Made by a program: the position numbers and the translations under genes
Assembly (NCBI RefSeq): GCF_001767395.1
Contig: NZ_CP017014.1
Location: 2,922,501 to 2,986,500, forward strand
Origin: Rhodococcus sp. WMMA185
GTDB taxonomy: Bacteria; Actinomycetota; Actinomycetes; Mycobacteriales; Mycobacteriaceae
Length of the DNA stretch: 64,000 bases
Direction: 5' to 3'
Notes under the pieces: model-generated
What the model was told of the DNA's origin: nothing
The model's input: the letters and a program-made list of their open reading frames with translations, nothing else
Database searches by the model: none
In this document: piece after piece, positions 31,660 to 42,100 of the stretch
How positions within the stretch are numbered: the first letter of the stretch is position 1
Layout of the letters: every line of letters starts with the position of its first letter

Positions 31660-31898
31660 CGCAGTGTCAGTGCCCCCAACGTGAACACTTCGACGGTGTG
31701 GTCGCCCTCGTCTTGCGCGCCGTACCGCTCCGTGTACGGGTCTGCCCAGCGATCTCGATACGAGAACTCGCCTGGCTGCTCCACCGGGTCTATATCGATT
31801 CGCTGTTCAAGTTCACCGTTCACAGTTGCCCAACGTCGTACCAGTGTGTGTTCGAGTTCGGTAAGGCCAGGTACCGACATCTCCATAGATCGGTTCAA
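31656..31898 (-). CDS. uncharacterised small acidic protein (second of three coupled ORFs)
   Basis: A frame of 80 residues (MNRSMEMSVPGLTELEHTLV onward; later GEFSYRDRWADPYTERYGAQ) with a normal globular composition and a slightly acidic charge. It overlaps the ORF on each side by 4 nt. No recognisable domain. An immunity or partner role would fit the polymorphic-toxin flavour of the neighbourhood (SMI1/KNR4 remnant at 33.4-33.7 kb), but that is only an inference. Confidence 0.45.
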   Translation of the reverse strand: MNRSMEMSVPGLTELEHTLVRRWATVNGELEQRIDIDPVEQPGEFSYRDRWADPYTERYGAQDEGDHTVEVFTLGALTLR

Positions 31899-32077
31899 CT
31901 GTGTTTCGATTCCTCCTCGCGTAGGTGTGTGATCTGTGGGTCGGTGGCGAATACTTGCCTTACTTCGCGGTGGATGACCCGGCCGACATCGAGCACGGTA
32001 TCGAGGTGCGCTTCAAGTTCTCTCGTGGGCAGCAGGTTCCCCATGCGGTCATGGAGGTACGACGATTCCGTGAGCAC
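31895..32077 (-). CDS. uncharacterised small protein, probably 5'-truncated (first of three coupled ORFs)
   Basis: A frame of 60 residues from a GTG at 32077 (LTESSYLHDRMGNLLPTREL). The same frame stays open upstream through protein-like sequence (TPWHFDTFRIG just before the GTG) up to a TGA at 32171-32173, yet has no ATG, GTG or TTG there. This suggests that the original N-terminus was lost at a junction near 32110-32140, where the decayed 3' end of an F420-oxidoreductase gene begins on the other strand. Confidence 0.4.
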   Translation of the reverse strand: MLTESSYLHDRMGNLLPTRELEAHLDTVLDVGRVIHREVRQVFATDPQITHLREEESKHS

Positions 32078-32137
32078 GCCGATCCGGAAGGTGTCGAAAT
32101 GCCATGGGGTACCGCCCGCTCCTCGGCAACACCGTAT

Positions 32138-32184
32138 ATCGAACCCATCGCTAGATGCGGGTCTTTGCGCTCACGGCTGCCTGA
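32138..32184 (+). pseudogene. decayed 3' end of a second F420-oxidoreductase gene
   Basis: These 47 bases align without gaps to the last 47 bases of the intact gene (30528-30574), with roughly 37 matches by eye. In the same frame they read RTHR-stop-MRVFALTAA-stop against RTDREIRVFALTAE-stop, so a Glu codon has become TAG. Homology fades upstream of 32138. Confidence 0.7.
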
Positions 32185-33247
32185 CGTGCGAACCGGGTGA
32201 CACATTCCGAGCGATAGGTTTCGGGGCCGGCTCAGCTGCCACCAGGAAGTGGTGGGTCCGAGCCAACGATGACACGATCTCCTCCACTGCGGACTGCGCC
32301 GCCCTGAGATCGTCCGACAGGTTCAGCGTATGGTCCGCCGCCATCGACGAGAACTCCGCGCCAACAAACAACGCGGACATCTCGGTGTCAAGCTCGAGGT
32401 ACCTGCTGATCTGGTCGAGCTGCTCCAGGTAACCGTCGAACCGGTGCAGGTCCTCGAGGTACAGCTTCAGGGCGGCGACCCGCTTCCTCAACGCCGTCTC
32501 CGAGAGGGCGAAAACCTGCTGGTGCTGCTGGTAAGCACTCCACGTCGGCGCCGACCTGGCCGGTTCCGGGCCGACCTTCTGCTTCAGCACATGCAGCTTC
32601 AGCACCTCGGCGATGACCTGACAGGTCTCTTGGGTCAGGTTCAAGCGCACACGGTGAACGTCGAGGTACCCGCTGTGCCACGACTTACTGGCCTGGATCT
32701 GGATGACGATCTCGTGCTGGTGCAAGATCAGATCCAGCTCGTTGGCGGCGAACCGGATCTGCGCGGTGCCGGACGAAGGAGATCGACTCTGTATCACATC
32801 CAAATTCAGCGTCGGCCGAGCCTTCTCGTTATGCTGCAGCGCCTCCAAACGCTGCCGCCACGTCTGGCGTGATATCCAGAACATTCCCCCGAAAAGCGAT
32901 CCAAAGAGTAGGGCCAAACCGGATCCGGCTACCGGCCCCGACGAGAACACGCAGGCGGTGAATACGGAGCTCAGGATGATCCAGACTGCGTGCTTCCGCA
33001 TCCATTGCGCGGAAGACAAGGCGTGCGGGACCGGACGGAGCGGCCGGTACACGGAGATGGCGTGCAGGACACCGTTGACCAGGTTCCGTCGATTGTGATC
33101 CGCCTGGAACGAATCACGGAACGTGCTCCCCCAGCCCCGATCCAGCTCCTGCTCGATCCGGCTCATTCTCGCCGCCTGCTCCGTCTGCGCCTGTCTCCAT
33201 GGGACGGATACCGGCAAACCCGACATCGAGGGGTCCTGCTCTGACAT
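32171..33247 (-). CDS. uncharacterised membrane protein
   Basis: A protein of about 358 residues that I do not recognise. After about 70 cytoplasmic residues there are two adjacent membrane helices (about 90-110 and 112-132; VWIILSSVFTACVFS, GLALLFGSLFGGMFWI). A large soluble domain follows with a beta-rich part (ELDLILHQHEIVIQIQASKS) and a long helical, coiled-coil-like C-terminus (residues 250-340). ATG 33247 has GGGGGAG nine bases upstream; the frame is open further to 33427. The stop codon falls inside the decayed oxidoreductase fragment on the other strand, so the extreme C-terminus may be non-native. Confidence 0.6.
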   Translation of the reverse strand: MSEQDPSMSGLPVSVPWRQAQTEQAARMSRIEQELDRGWGSTFRDSFQADHNRRNLVNGVLHAISVYRPLRPVPHALSSAQWMRKHAVWIILSSVFTACVFSSGPVAGSGLALLFGSLFGGMFWISRQTWRQRLEALQHNEKARPTLNLDVIQSRSPSSGTAQIRFAANELDLILHQHEIVIQIQASKSWHSGYLDVHRVRLNLTQETCQVIAEVLKLHVLKQKVGPEPARSAPTWSAYQQHQQVFALSETALRKRVAALKLYLEDLHRFDGYLEQLDQISRYLELDTEMSALFVGAEFSSMAADHTLNLSDDLRAAQSAVEEIVSSLARTHHFLVAAEPAPKPIARNVSPGSHVRQP

Positions 33248-33386
33248 CACGGTCTCCCCCTCTGGCGTCATGCACGAACTCGACACGTTCTCGCCCCGTC
33301 CCGTACAGTCCGCCGAATCCCGACATTCGACTTCAGGCGGTACTATACCCGGCCCAGTGATCGGCATTGCCTGTGCATGAACACGA

Positions 33387-33670
33387 TTGGCCATCCCAGG
33401 TCGTGCTGCCGCGGGTACCGCCTCCAACCCCGCGTTCGTCCCGTTCGCCTGTACCGACGGTTACCCATGGTCGTCGACACCCGTCCCGGACCTCTCCACG
33501 GATGTGTCACGGAGTTCGAGAAGGTCGACGCCGACGATCGCGGCCCCCGATGCGTGTCGATCAGCGCGATGCTCGCCGACCTCGCCGGCAGCCTCGAGAC
33601 TGGAGTCGAGTTCGACGAGTGGATACCGGTCGTGTTCGACGACCGGCTCGAATGGAAGCCCGCGCGCTGA
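33387..33670 (+). pseudogene. SMI1/KNR4-like immunity protein remnant with a frameshift
   Basis: Frame A from 33387 reads NPAFVPFACTDGYP, then near 33465 the matching continuation is in another frame: MVVDTRPGPLHGCVTEFEKV and ISAMLADLAGSLETGVEFDE, ending WKPAR-stop at 33670. Joined, these match the pattern of actinobacterial SMI1/KNR4 (SUKH) proteins: Pro-Phe-Val-Pro-Phe, Asp-Gly-Tyr, VVDTRPGP, and a final W-x-P-V. The N-terminal half of a normal protein of about 200 residues is missing. Confidence 0.6.
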
Positions 33671-33702
33671 CCGAAATCCTCTTCGGCACAAAGAGTTCCG
33701 CC

Positions 33703-34710
33703 CTACCCCCGCAGCCTGGGCGCGAGGTCGCGCTCGAACAACTCCAAGAACCGCTTCTGGTCGTGACCCGGCGCGTGGAAGACAAGGTGGTTGAGTCCGG
33801 CATCGAGGTACGGCTGGATCTGCGCAACCGCTTCATCGGGATCCGATGCCACGATCCAGCGCTTCGCCACCTGCTCGATCGGCAACGCATCGGCAGCCTT
33901 CTCCATCTCGATCGGATCATCGATCGAGTGCTTCTGCTCGGCGGTCAACGACAACGGCGCCCAGAACCGGGTGTTCTCCAAGGCCAGGTCCGGATCGGTG
34001 TCGTACGAGATCTTGATCTCGATCATCTTGTCGATCTCGGCTGCATCGCGCTCGACCTTCGCCGCACCCTCGGCTACTGCAGGCATCAACTTCTCCGTGT
34101 ACAGGTCCATCCCCTTGCCGGATGTGCAGATGAACCCGTCGCCGCTTCTTCCCGCGTACCGGGCTACCACCGGACCGCCTGCCGCGATGTATACCGGGAT
34201 CCCGCCCTCGGGCACGTCGTAGATCGATGCTCCCTTGGTCGAGAAGTACTCGCCTTCGAAGTCGACGCGGTCTCCCAGCCACAGTTCACGCATCAACCGC
34301 ACCGATTCCCGCAACCGGGCGAACCGTTCCTTGAACTCCGGCCACTGCCCTGAGAAGCCTGTCGCGATCTCGTTGAGCGCCTCGCCGGTTCCGACACCGA
34401 GCATGACCCGGCCCGGATACAGGCACCCCATCGTCGCGAACGCCTGCGCTACCACCGCCGGGTTGTAGCGGAACGTCGGTGTCATCACCGACGTTCCCAA
34501 CTGCATACGGCTGGTGCGCTCCCCCACGGCCGTCATCCACGCGATCGAGAACGGCGCGTGCCCACCCTCGTGCCGCCAGGGCTGGAAATGATCCGATACC
34601 GTTGCCGAATCCATCCCGTGTGATTCCGCGAGGACACCCAGCTCCACCAACTCACGTGGACCGAACTGCTCCGCAGACGCCTTGTAACCGAGTTTGAGTT
34701 CGTGGGCCAC
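33703..34710 (-). CDS. fgd: F420-dependent glucose-6-phosphate dehydrogenase
   Basis: A protein of 335 residues of the luciferase-like monooxygenase superfamily, very similar along its length to mycobacterial Fgd1: [12 protein letters not shown] at the N-terminus, [20 protein letters not shown] (His of the active site), [52 protein letters not shown] and IVASDPDEA. It oxidises glucose-6-phosphate to 6-phosphogluconolactone and reduces F420, the main source of F420H2 in this order. GTG start with GGAG seven bases upstream. Preceded on the same strand by the DUF202 gene. Confidence 0.96.
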   Translation of the reverse strand: MAHELKLGYKASAEQFGPRELVELGVLAESHGMDSATVSDHFQPWRHEGGHAPFSIAWMTAVGERTSRMQLGTSVMTPTFRYNPAVVAQAFATMGCLYPGRVMLGVGTGEALNEIATGFSGQWPEFKERFARLRESVRLMRELWLGDRVDFEGEYFSTKGASIYDVPEGGIPVYIAAGGPVVARYAGRSGDGFICTSGKGMDLYTEKLMPAVAEGAAKVERDAAEIDKMIEIKISYDTDPDLALENTRFWAPLSLTAEQKHSIDDPIEMEKAADALPIEQVAKRWIVASDPDEAVAQIQPYLDAGLNHLVFHAPGHDQKRFLELFERDLAPRLRG

Positions 34711-34766
34711 AGTGCACTCCTTAATCCGTCACGTTTGGTTCGCGAGACGCAAACCCCTAATGCAGG

Positions 34767-35108
34767 TTAGAAGGCGGATACCAAGATGGCGACCGCCGCT
34801 CCGATTGCTACTCCTGTCAGTGTCGCCGCGAACAGCCACAGTTCGCGCGGTGGCGGCATGGGCGCATTCTCTCGAAGCGCCTTCTCCACCTGGAGCCACC
34901 GCCGCATTCCCACAAGTGACGCGGCCGCGGCGAGCCCTATCAAGACCAGTCCGAGTGTGGTCCGCACCAATGCGGTACTGAAATCGGGAACCAGCTGTTC
35001 GATCGCGATACCCCCGGCGAGCAGGGCCAACGAGCTCCGCATCCAAGCGAGGAACGTTCGCTCACTTGCGAGAGTGAATCGCTCGTCGGGCCGGTCTCTG
35101 TCGGTCAC
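34767..35108 (-). CDS. DUF202 (YidH-like) small membrane protein
   Basis: A protein of about 113 residues with three membrane helices (about 22-40, 48-68, 92-112) and the family motif RFTLASERTFLAWMRSSLAL at the N-terminus, which defines DUF202/YidH. Function unknown. The GTG at 35108 gives the family N-terminus (TDRDRPDERF); longer in-frame extensions to 35405 overlap the divergent esterase. It lies 56 bp upstream of fgd on the same strand and may be co-transcribed. Confidence 0.82.
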   Translation of the reverse strand: MTDRDRPDERFTLASERTFLAWMRSSLALLAGGIAIEQLVPDFSTALVRTTLGLVLIGLAAAASLVGMRRWLQVEKALRENAPMPPPRELWLFAATLTGVAIGAAVAILVSAF

Positions 35109-35199
35109 CAAGTCATCTTTGCACCGGTTCCTTCGATCTGCACCAAGCGGGTACCGCACCGTTCTAAATTGGAAGGGCAGGCCACAGACAGGGGGCGAC

Positions 35200-36159
35200 A
35201 TGCTACCGTTCAAAGTTCTGCACTCGGCAAATCTTCGGCGCGTTTTGGCGGCTGCGCTCCTCATGCTGCCGGCATGGGCCGGTCTCGGTCCGCCATCCGC
35301 GTCCGCGGAGTCGATCACCACGCGGGTAGACGTGTATTCACCGTCGATGGGCCGGTGGATTCCCAACGATGTCATTTCCCCCGCTTCGGGTGGTCCGGCC
35401 CCCACTTTCTACCTCCTCAGCGGCATCGGGGGCGGGGCAGACGGCATCTCCTGGTTCAACAACACCGGCGTTCGGGAGTTCTTCGCCGACAAGCATGTCA
35501 ACGTGGTCATGCCTATCGGCGGGCAGTACAGCATGTATACGGACTGGATCGCGGACGACCCTGTTCTCGGCCGCAACAAGTGGCAAACATATTTGACCAG
35601 TGAACTTCCCGCAGCAATCGACAGCCGCTTCGACACCACCGGAGTGAACGCGATCGGCGGGGTATCGATGGCGGGCAGCGCGGTGCTCGATCTCGCCATG
35701 CAGACTCCGGGCTTCTACCGTGCGGTCGGCTCGTACAGCGGTTGCCCTATCACGAGCGGCACGCTCGGGCAGGCGATGGTTCGGTCCATGGTCGAGCTGC
35801 GTGGCGGAGGCAATGCCGCCAATATGTGGGGAGGTTCGTCAGACCCTCGATGGGTCCAACACGACCCGATGCGCAACGCCGAACGTCTACGCGGCACAGA
35901 GTTGTTCATTTCCAGCGGTAACGGTGTGCCCAGCGAAATCGACGATCACCACCCCGCACTGGCGCTGCCTCAGACGATCGGTGGCGGCGTACTCGAAATG
36001 GTGACCAATGCTTGTGCGGTCGCGTTCCAGAAGGAACTCGAGGCGCAGGGGATTCCCGCCACCTTCAGCTTCCTCCCCTACGGCACACACTCGTGGGGGT
36101 TGTTCGAGACCGAGCTACGGCAGTCCTGGCCCCTCATCTCTCGCGCGATTGGGGCGTGA
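35200..36159 (+). CDS. secreted antigen-85-like esterase/mycolyltransferase family protein
   Basis: A protein of 319 residues with a Sec signal peptide (residues 1-36, ending SASA). The alpha/beta-hydrolase fold follows the esterase D/Ag85 plan: [42 protein letters not shown], the nucleophile region [16 protein letters not shown] (Ser in the GVSMAG elbow) and the catalytic His in [10 protein letters not shown]. Ag85 proteins transfer mycolates to trehalose or arabinogalactan outside the membrane; MPT51-like inactive members exist, but the Ser and His are present here. Its last 45 bp overlap, antisense, the end of the terminal NRPS gene. Confidence 0.87.
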   Translation: MLPFKVLHSANLRRVLAAALLMLPAWAGLGPPSASAESITTRVDVYSPSMGRWIPNDVISPASGGPAPTFYLLSGIGGGADGISWFNNTGVREFFADKHVNVVMPIGGQYSMYTDWIADDPVLGRNKWQTYLTSELPAAIDSRFDTTGVNAIGGVSMAGSAVLDLAMQTPGFYRAVGSYSGCPITSGTLGQAMVRSMVELRGGGNAANMWGGSSDPRWVQHDPMRNAERLRGTELFISSGNGVPSEIDDHHPALALPQTIGGGVLEMVTNACAVAFQKELEAQGIPATFSFLPYGTHSWGLFETELRQSWPLISRAIGA

Positions 36160-39100
36160 GGCCAGCGATCTCTCCAGAATCGGCCCGATGACCGCGAGCG
36201 CCTCCGGTGTGGTCATGTGCAGGTGATCGCATGGCACCTCGTGCTCGACGACGGTGCCGGCGATCACCGGCTGCCATACGCTCGGCGACGGCTTCGGGCC
36301 CTCCTCACCATCAGCGAACCGGGCGGCCCTGAAGAACAACAAGTCGCCGTCGAAGACCTGGGGCTCGTATCCGACGGAGATCTGCTTCGAGTCCGCCAGC
36401 CCTGCGTTGACACGCTCGAGGAGCATCGAGGCGAATGCCGAGTCACGGCCGAACGATCGACCGAGCGTCTCGACCAACTGCTCTCGGTACGACGAATCGG
36501 CATCGGCGCTATCTTCGGACTCGGCGCCCAGTCCCTCAACACCCAACCCGCGAAGCCACTTCAAGGCGTCGACCTCGAGGTCACCGATTTCGTCCTCCTC
36601 CTCGGCAAGATAGCAGTCCATCATGGCGAGCGTGCCGACTTCGGCACCCGACTCGCGCAGTTCGACAGCGACGGCCTGCGCGATCCATCCTCCGAGGGAC
36701 CATCCCAGCAGGTGATACGGTCCCCGAGGCTGCACGGCCCGTATCTCGGCTGCGTATCGGCGGGCCAATTCCGCGATCGAGTCGAATCTCGTTCCACCAC
36801 TGAGGACCGGGAGCTGAAGCCCATACGCCGGACGGTCGGGCGCAAGGTACTTGACCAGTCCGGCGTACCCCAGCGCGAGCCCGCCCGCTGGATGCACGCA
36901 GAACAGCGCGGGGCGCGCACCGACCGCTCGGAACGGAACCACCACGGCCAGCATGTCGTCGGCCGGCTCTCCCTCGGTCGCCGAAAGATCGACGATGCGG
37001 CGGGCCAGACCCTCCGGGGTGGGATGGCGGAATATCCACTGCAGCAGGACATCCGTACCGAGTCGGTTTCGCAGCTCGGCCGCCACCCGGGCCGCCACCA
37101 GTGAGTTCCCGCCCAGCTCGAAGAAGCCGTCGTCGACACCGACGCGGGCGACGCCGAGTATCTCGGCGAAGACGTCCACCACCGCTTCCTCGACGGCGTT
37201 GGTCGGGGGCCGGAACTCTCGTCGCACAACCTCCGGAACGGGAAGCGCGCGCCGGTCCAGCTTTCCGGTGCGTCCGACCGGCAAATTGTCAAGCACCACC
37301 AGCTGCGAAGGCACCATATAGGGCGTCAGGTGAGATCCGGCGTAGCGGATCACCTCGGCGGGGTCGATGCTCATGCCTGCTTCGAGCGTGACATATCCCA
37401 CCAGCCGATCCCCGGCTCCGCTGTGTACTGCGGCAGCAGCGGCACGTACACCGTCATAGCTCGCGAGCACCGACTCGATCTCACCGAGTTCGACTCTCTG
37501 CCCCCGAATCTTCACCTGGAAGTCATTGCGTCCCACATACTCCAGCCGACCTACGGCGGTCCATCGTACGAGATCTCCGGTTCGGTACAGCCGAGAACCC
37601 GGGTTGCCGAATGGATTTGCGACGAATGCGGCCGCCGTCGCGGACCTGCGACGGTGGTAGCCGCGCGCCAACCCCGGCCCCGCCGCGTACAGTTCACCGA
37701 CCGCACCGACCGGGACGGGCTTCAACCAGGTATTCAACACGACCACCTCGATGCCGCAGCTCGGCTCACCGATATGCACCGGCTCCTGCGGCACGAACAT
37801 CCTGCCAACCGTCGTCTGGACCGTCACCTCGGTGGGGCCATAGCCGTTGAAGACCGAATGCCCCGGTGCCCATCGCGATGCCACCTCGAGTGGCAACCGT
37901 TCGCCGGCCACTGTCAGAACCCGCAGGGAGGCGATGCCTTCGGTCCCCATCGAATCGAGAATCGTGGGGGTGAAGAAGGCATGTGTGACCTGTTCAGTCC
38001 TGAGGAACTGAGCCAGGTCGGTCCCGCCGAGAATGTCGGGCGGCACGATCACCAGCGTCGCGCCGGCACCGAACGCCAGCAGCAGTTCGAACACGGAAGC
38101 ATCGAAACTCGGCGACGCCAGATGCGACACCCGGTCGCCGGGCTCGACCGCAAAGCGCTCCCGCTGCTCAGCGACGAAGTTCCCGAGGCCTGCGTGTGTG
38201 ACCACGACACCCTTCGGCGTTCCCGTCGACCCAGAGGTGTAGAGCAGGAATGCGGCGTGCTCGACGTGCAGTGGGCGCACGCGTTCGGCGTCGGTCACCC
38301 GTCCGCTCGAATGCGCTTTGCCCACGTCGGGATCGTCCAGGAGTAGCCATTGCACCACGGGAGGCAGCTTGTTTCGCTGCTCCGAGACCGTCAGCCCCAG
38401 CACCGCGCCCGAATCCTCGAGCATTCCGCGGATGCGAGCGGGCGGCAGCTCGGGATCAACCGGCACGAACGCCGCTCCCGACTTGGCGACCGCCCACACC
38501 GACAGCACCCATTCGGTGGACCTCGGCACCCCGATCGCAACGAACGTATCGGGGCCCGCGCCCCGGTCAATCAGAGCCCTGGCCACCCGGTTCGACCTTT
38601 CATCGAGTTCCCGGTACGACATGGTGACGCCGTTCCCGGACAGGGCAGTCGCCTCCACCGCGAATGCGCTCGCGGAAAGCACATCCGGAAGCGGCCGCCC
38701 AGGCACCGGGGGACGGCCCCGCATCGGCACGAGTTCGTCACGTTCCCTGTTACCGAGAATCTCGAGGTCGCCCACTCGTGTCGACGGATCAGTGACCGCG
38801 GCTTCGAGCAGACGGACAAACTGCTGTGCCATCGCGTCGACGGTCTCTTCGTCGAAAAGGTCTGTGGGATAGGTGAAGCCGCCCGTGATGCGCTCCGGTT
38901 CCCCGTCATCGCCGAACTCCTCGGACAATGTCAACTGGAGGTCGAACCTCGCGATCCTCGTACCGAGGTCGATGCCGTGCACCTCGACTCCCGGCAACGA
39001 GAGATCGGGTCGCTGCGTGTTCTGGAACTCGAGCAGCACTTGGAACAGCGGCGAATGCGCCGTCGACCGCGGCGGGTCGAGCACTTCGACGACCTTCTCG

Positions 39101-42100
39101 AACGGGACCTCCGAGTGTGTGTAGGCGCCCAGGTCGACGCCCCGCACCTGCTCGAGAAGTTCGCTGAACGGGCTTGCATCGCAGACTAGGGTGCGCAGAA
39201 CCACCGTATTGACGAACATCCCGACAACGTCGTCCAGCGCAGCCTCACCTCGCCCGGCGACCGGAGTTCCGATGGCGATATCCTCGACGCCGGAAATCTT
39301 GGCCAGAAACGCTGCGAGGGCGGCGTGCGCAACCATGAACACCGTGCAGCGGTGTGCGGAGGCCAGTTCCGTGACTCGGCGATGCAGGCTGGAGTCGATT
39401 TCGAAGCCGACGCGGTTGCCGTCGGGCGACCGTTTCATCGTGCGCGGCCGATCGGATGGCAAATCCAGGGCCGCCGGCAGTCCCGCCAACGCGTCGCGCC
39501 AGTACTCCAACTGTCGCGACATCAGCGACTGCGGATCACCTTCGGAGCCGAGGACTTGTCGTTGCCAGATCGCGAAATCGGCGTACTGGACCGTCAGCGG
39601 TCGCCACTGAGGCGCATCCCCCGACTTCCGCGCGATGTACGCCAGCATCACATCACGCGCGAGCGGGATCATCGATACACCGTCGGCGAGGATGTGGTGT
39701 ACGACTATCAGTAGTGCTCGTGAGTCGTCGGATATCTCGAACACGGCTGCCCGCAACGGAACCTGCTCTGTGACGTCGAATCCCATTGACGCAGCCTCCG
39801 CGAGCATCCGTTGCAGATCCGTCTCCCCGGATACCCTGCTGACTGGTATGTCCGGCGACGACTCCGAAGCCGACAGGATGAGCTGCATCGGTTCGCCGCC
39901 GGCCATGGGGAAACGGGTCCGCAGTGACTCGTGACGCCCCACTACATCCGACACCGCCATCCTCAGCGCGCCGATCTCGAGGGCTCCGGTAATCCGGAAC
40001 GCCATCACGATGTTGTGGACTGGCGAAGAGGTATCGAACTGGTTGAGGAACCACATGCGAGTCTGTGCGAGAGACAAAGGAATTCGCTCGGGACGTACCG
40101 CTGCCTCCAATACCGGGCGGTCTTTACGCGCCTCCGCGTCGACGGCGCGTTCCGCGAACGCCGCCACGGTCGAGGCCTCGAACAAAGAATGCACGCCGAC
40201 CTCGACGTCCAGGGCGGCATCGACCCGTGCAACCACCCGCGTGGCGGACAGTGAGTCTCCGCCCAGTCGGAAGAAATCGTCGTCGCTACCGACACGATCG
40301 AGGCCGAGAACGTCGCCGAACACCTCGGCCACGACCGCCTCGGTCGGGTTCGCCGGCGGCCGGAACCGAGCCGTGGTGGTTTCGGGTGGGGGCAAGGCAC
40401 CACGATCAACCTTCCCACTCACCGTCACCGGCAACTCCTCCAACACCACCACCACCGACGGCACCAAATACCCCGGCAACACCGACCCCGCAAACCCCAC
40501 CACCACCTCCGGATCCACCACCACACCCCAATCCGGCACCACATACCCCACCAACCGCGACCCCCACACCACCACCACCGCCCGCGACACCCCCACACAC
40601 CGAGCCAGAACCGACTCCACCTCCCCGAGCTCCACCCGCTGCCCCCGCACCTTCACCTGAAAATCACCACGCCCCCAAAACTCCAACACCCCCTCCGACG
40701 ACCACCGCACCAAATCCCCCGTCCGATACAACCGCGCACCCGACACCGCAAACGGATTCGCCACAAAACTCGCCGCCGTCAAACCCGGACGATTCCGATA
40801 CCCCCGCGCCAAACCCCCACCCCCCACATACAACTCCCCCACCACACCCACCGGCACCGGACGCAACCACCCGTCCAACACCACCACCGACACACCCCGA
40901 CCCGGACCCCCCACCGACACCACACCCCCCGCCACCAACGGCTCAGACACCGTCGCCTGCACCGTCACCTCCGTCGGCCCATACGCATCGAACAACTCCC
41001 GACCCGGCGCCCACGAGGCCACCAACTCCGGCGCACACACCTCACCGGCCACCACCAACACCCGCACACACCCCAACCCCCCAGGCTCGAGCGTCGCCAA
41101 CACCGACGGCGTCACAACACAATGCGTCACCCCCTCCCCCTCGAGCACCGCCGACAACTGCGCACCCCCCACCACCGACGACGGCACCACCACCAACCGC
41201 GCCCCCACCGAAAACGCCATCAACCACTCGTACACCGACGCATCAAAACTCGGCGACGCCACATGCGACACCCGCGACGACGACGACACCGAAAACCGAT
41301 CACGCTGCTGCGCAGCCAAACTCGCCACACCCTCATGCGTAACCACCACACCCTTCGGCGTCCCCGTCGACCCCGACGTATACATCACATACGCCGCATC
41401 ACAGACCCGCACCGGCGCAACCCGATCCGAATCCGACACCGGCCCAGCCGACACACCCTCCCCGAAACCCGGCCCATCAACCTCCAACCACTCCACCCCA
41501 CCCCCGAGCCGGCCACCCGACAACGACAACCCCACCACCGCACCCGAATCAGCCACCAACCACTCAACCCGCGCCGCCGGCAACCCCGGATCCACCGGCA
41601 CGAACGCCGCCCCCGACTTCGCCACCGCCCACACCCCCACCACCAACTCCACCGACCTCGGCAACCCCAACGCCACCACCGAACCCGGCCCCACCCCACG
41701 AGCAATCAACACCCGCGCCCACCGAGACGACCACCCATCCAACTCCCCATACGACAACCGAACACCCGCACACGACACCGCCACCGCCAACGGATCCACC
41801 CGAGCACCAGCCACCAACACCTCCCCCAACGAGCGCCCCACAACACCCACACCCCCACACACCAACCCCACACCACCACCAACATCCAACCCACCCAACA
41901 CCACACCCGGATCGGCTGCCATCGCCTCGAAAACGCTGGTGATGCGTCCTGCCATCGTTTCCACAGTGGCCCGATCGACGAGGTCGGGTAGGTAATGGAA
42001 GGTCATCCGCAGGCGGGTACCCACCGAGAACGCCACGCTCAGCGGGTAGTGGGTAGCGTCGGCACCACTGACGTCGACCACGCGGAAACCGGCGAAATCG

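Noticed and set aside
40065..41342. A 425-codon plus-strand frame rich in Pro and Thr, and its twin at 44931-45926
   Set aside because: They are antisense shadows of the duplicated A domains, created by G-ending codons on the coding strand; the translations are low-complexity.
41122..41991. His/Arg-rich plus-strand frame, and a similar one at 45706-46536
   Set aside because: Same origin: antisense to the A-domain repeats with no protein-like sequence.
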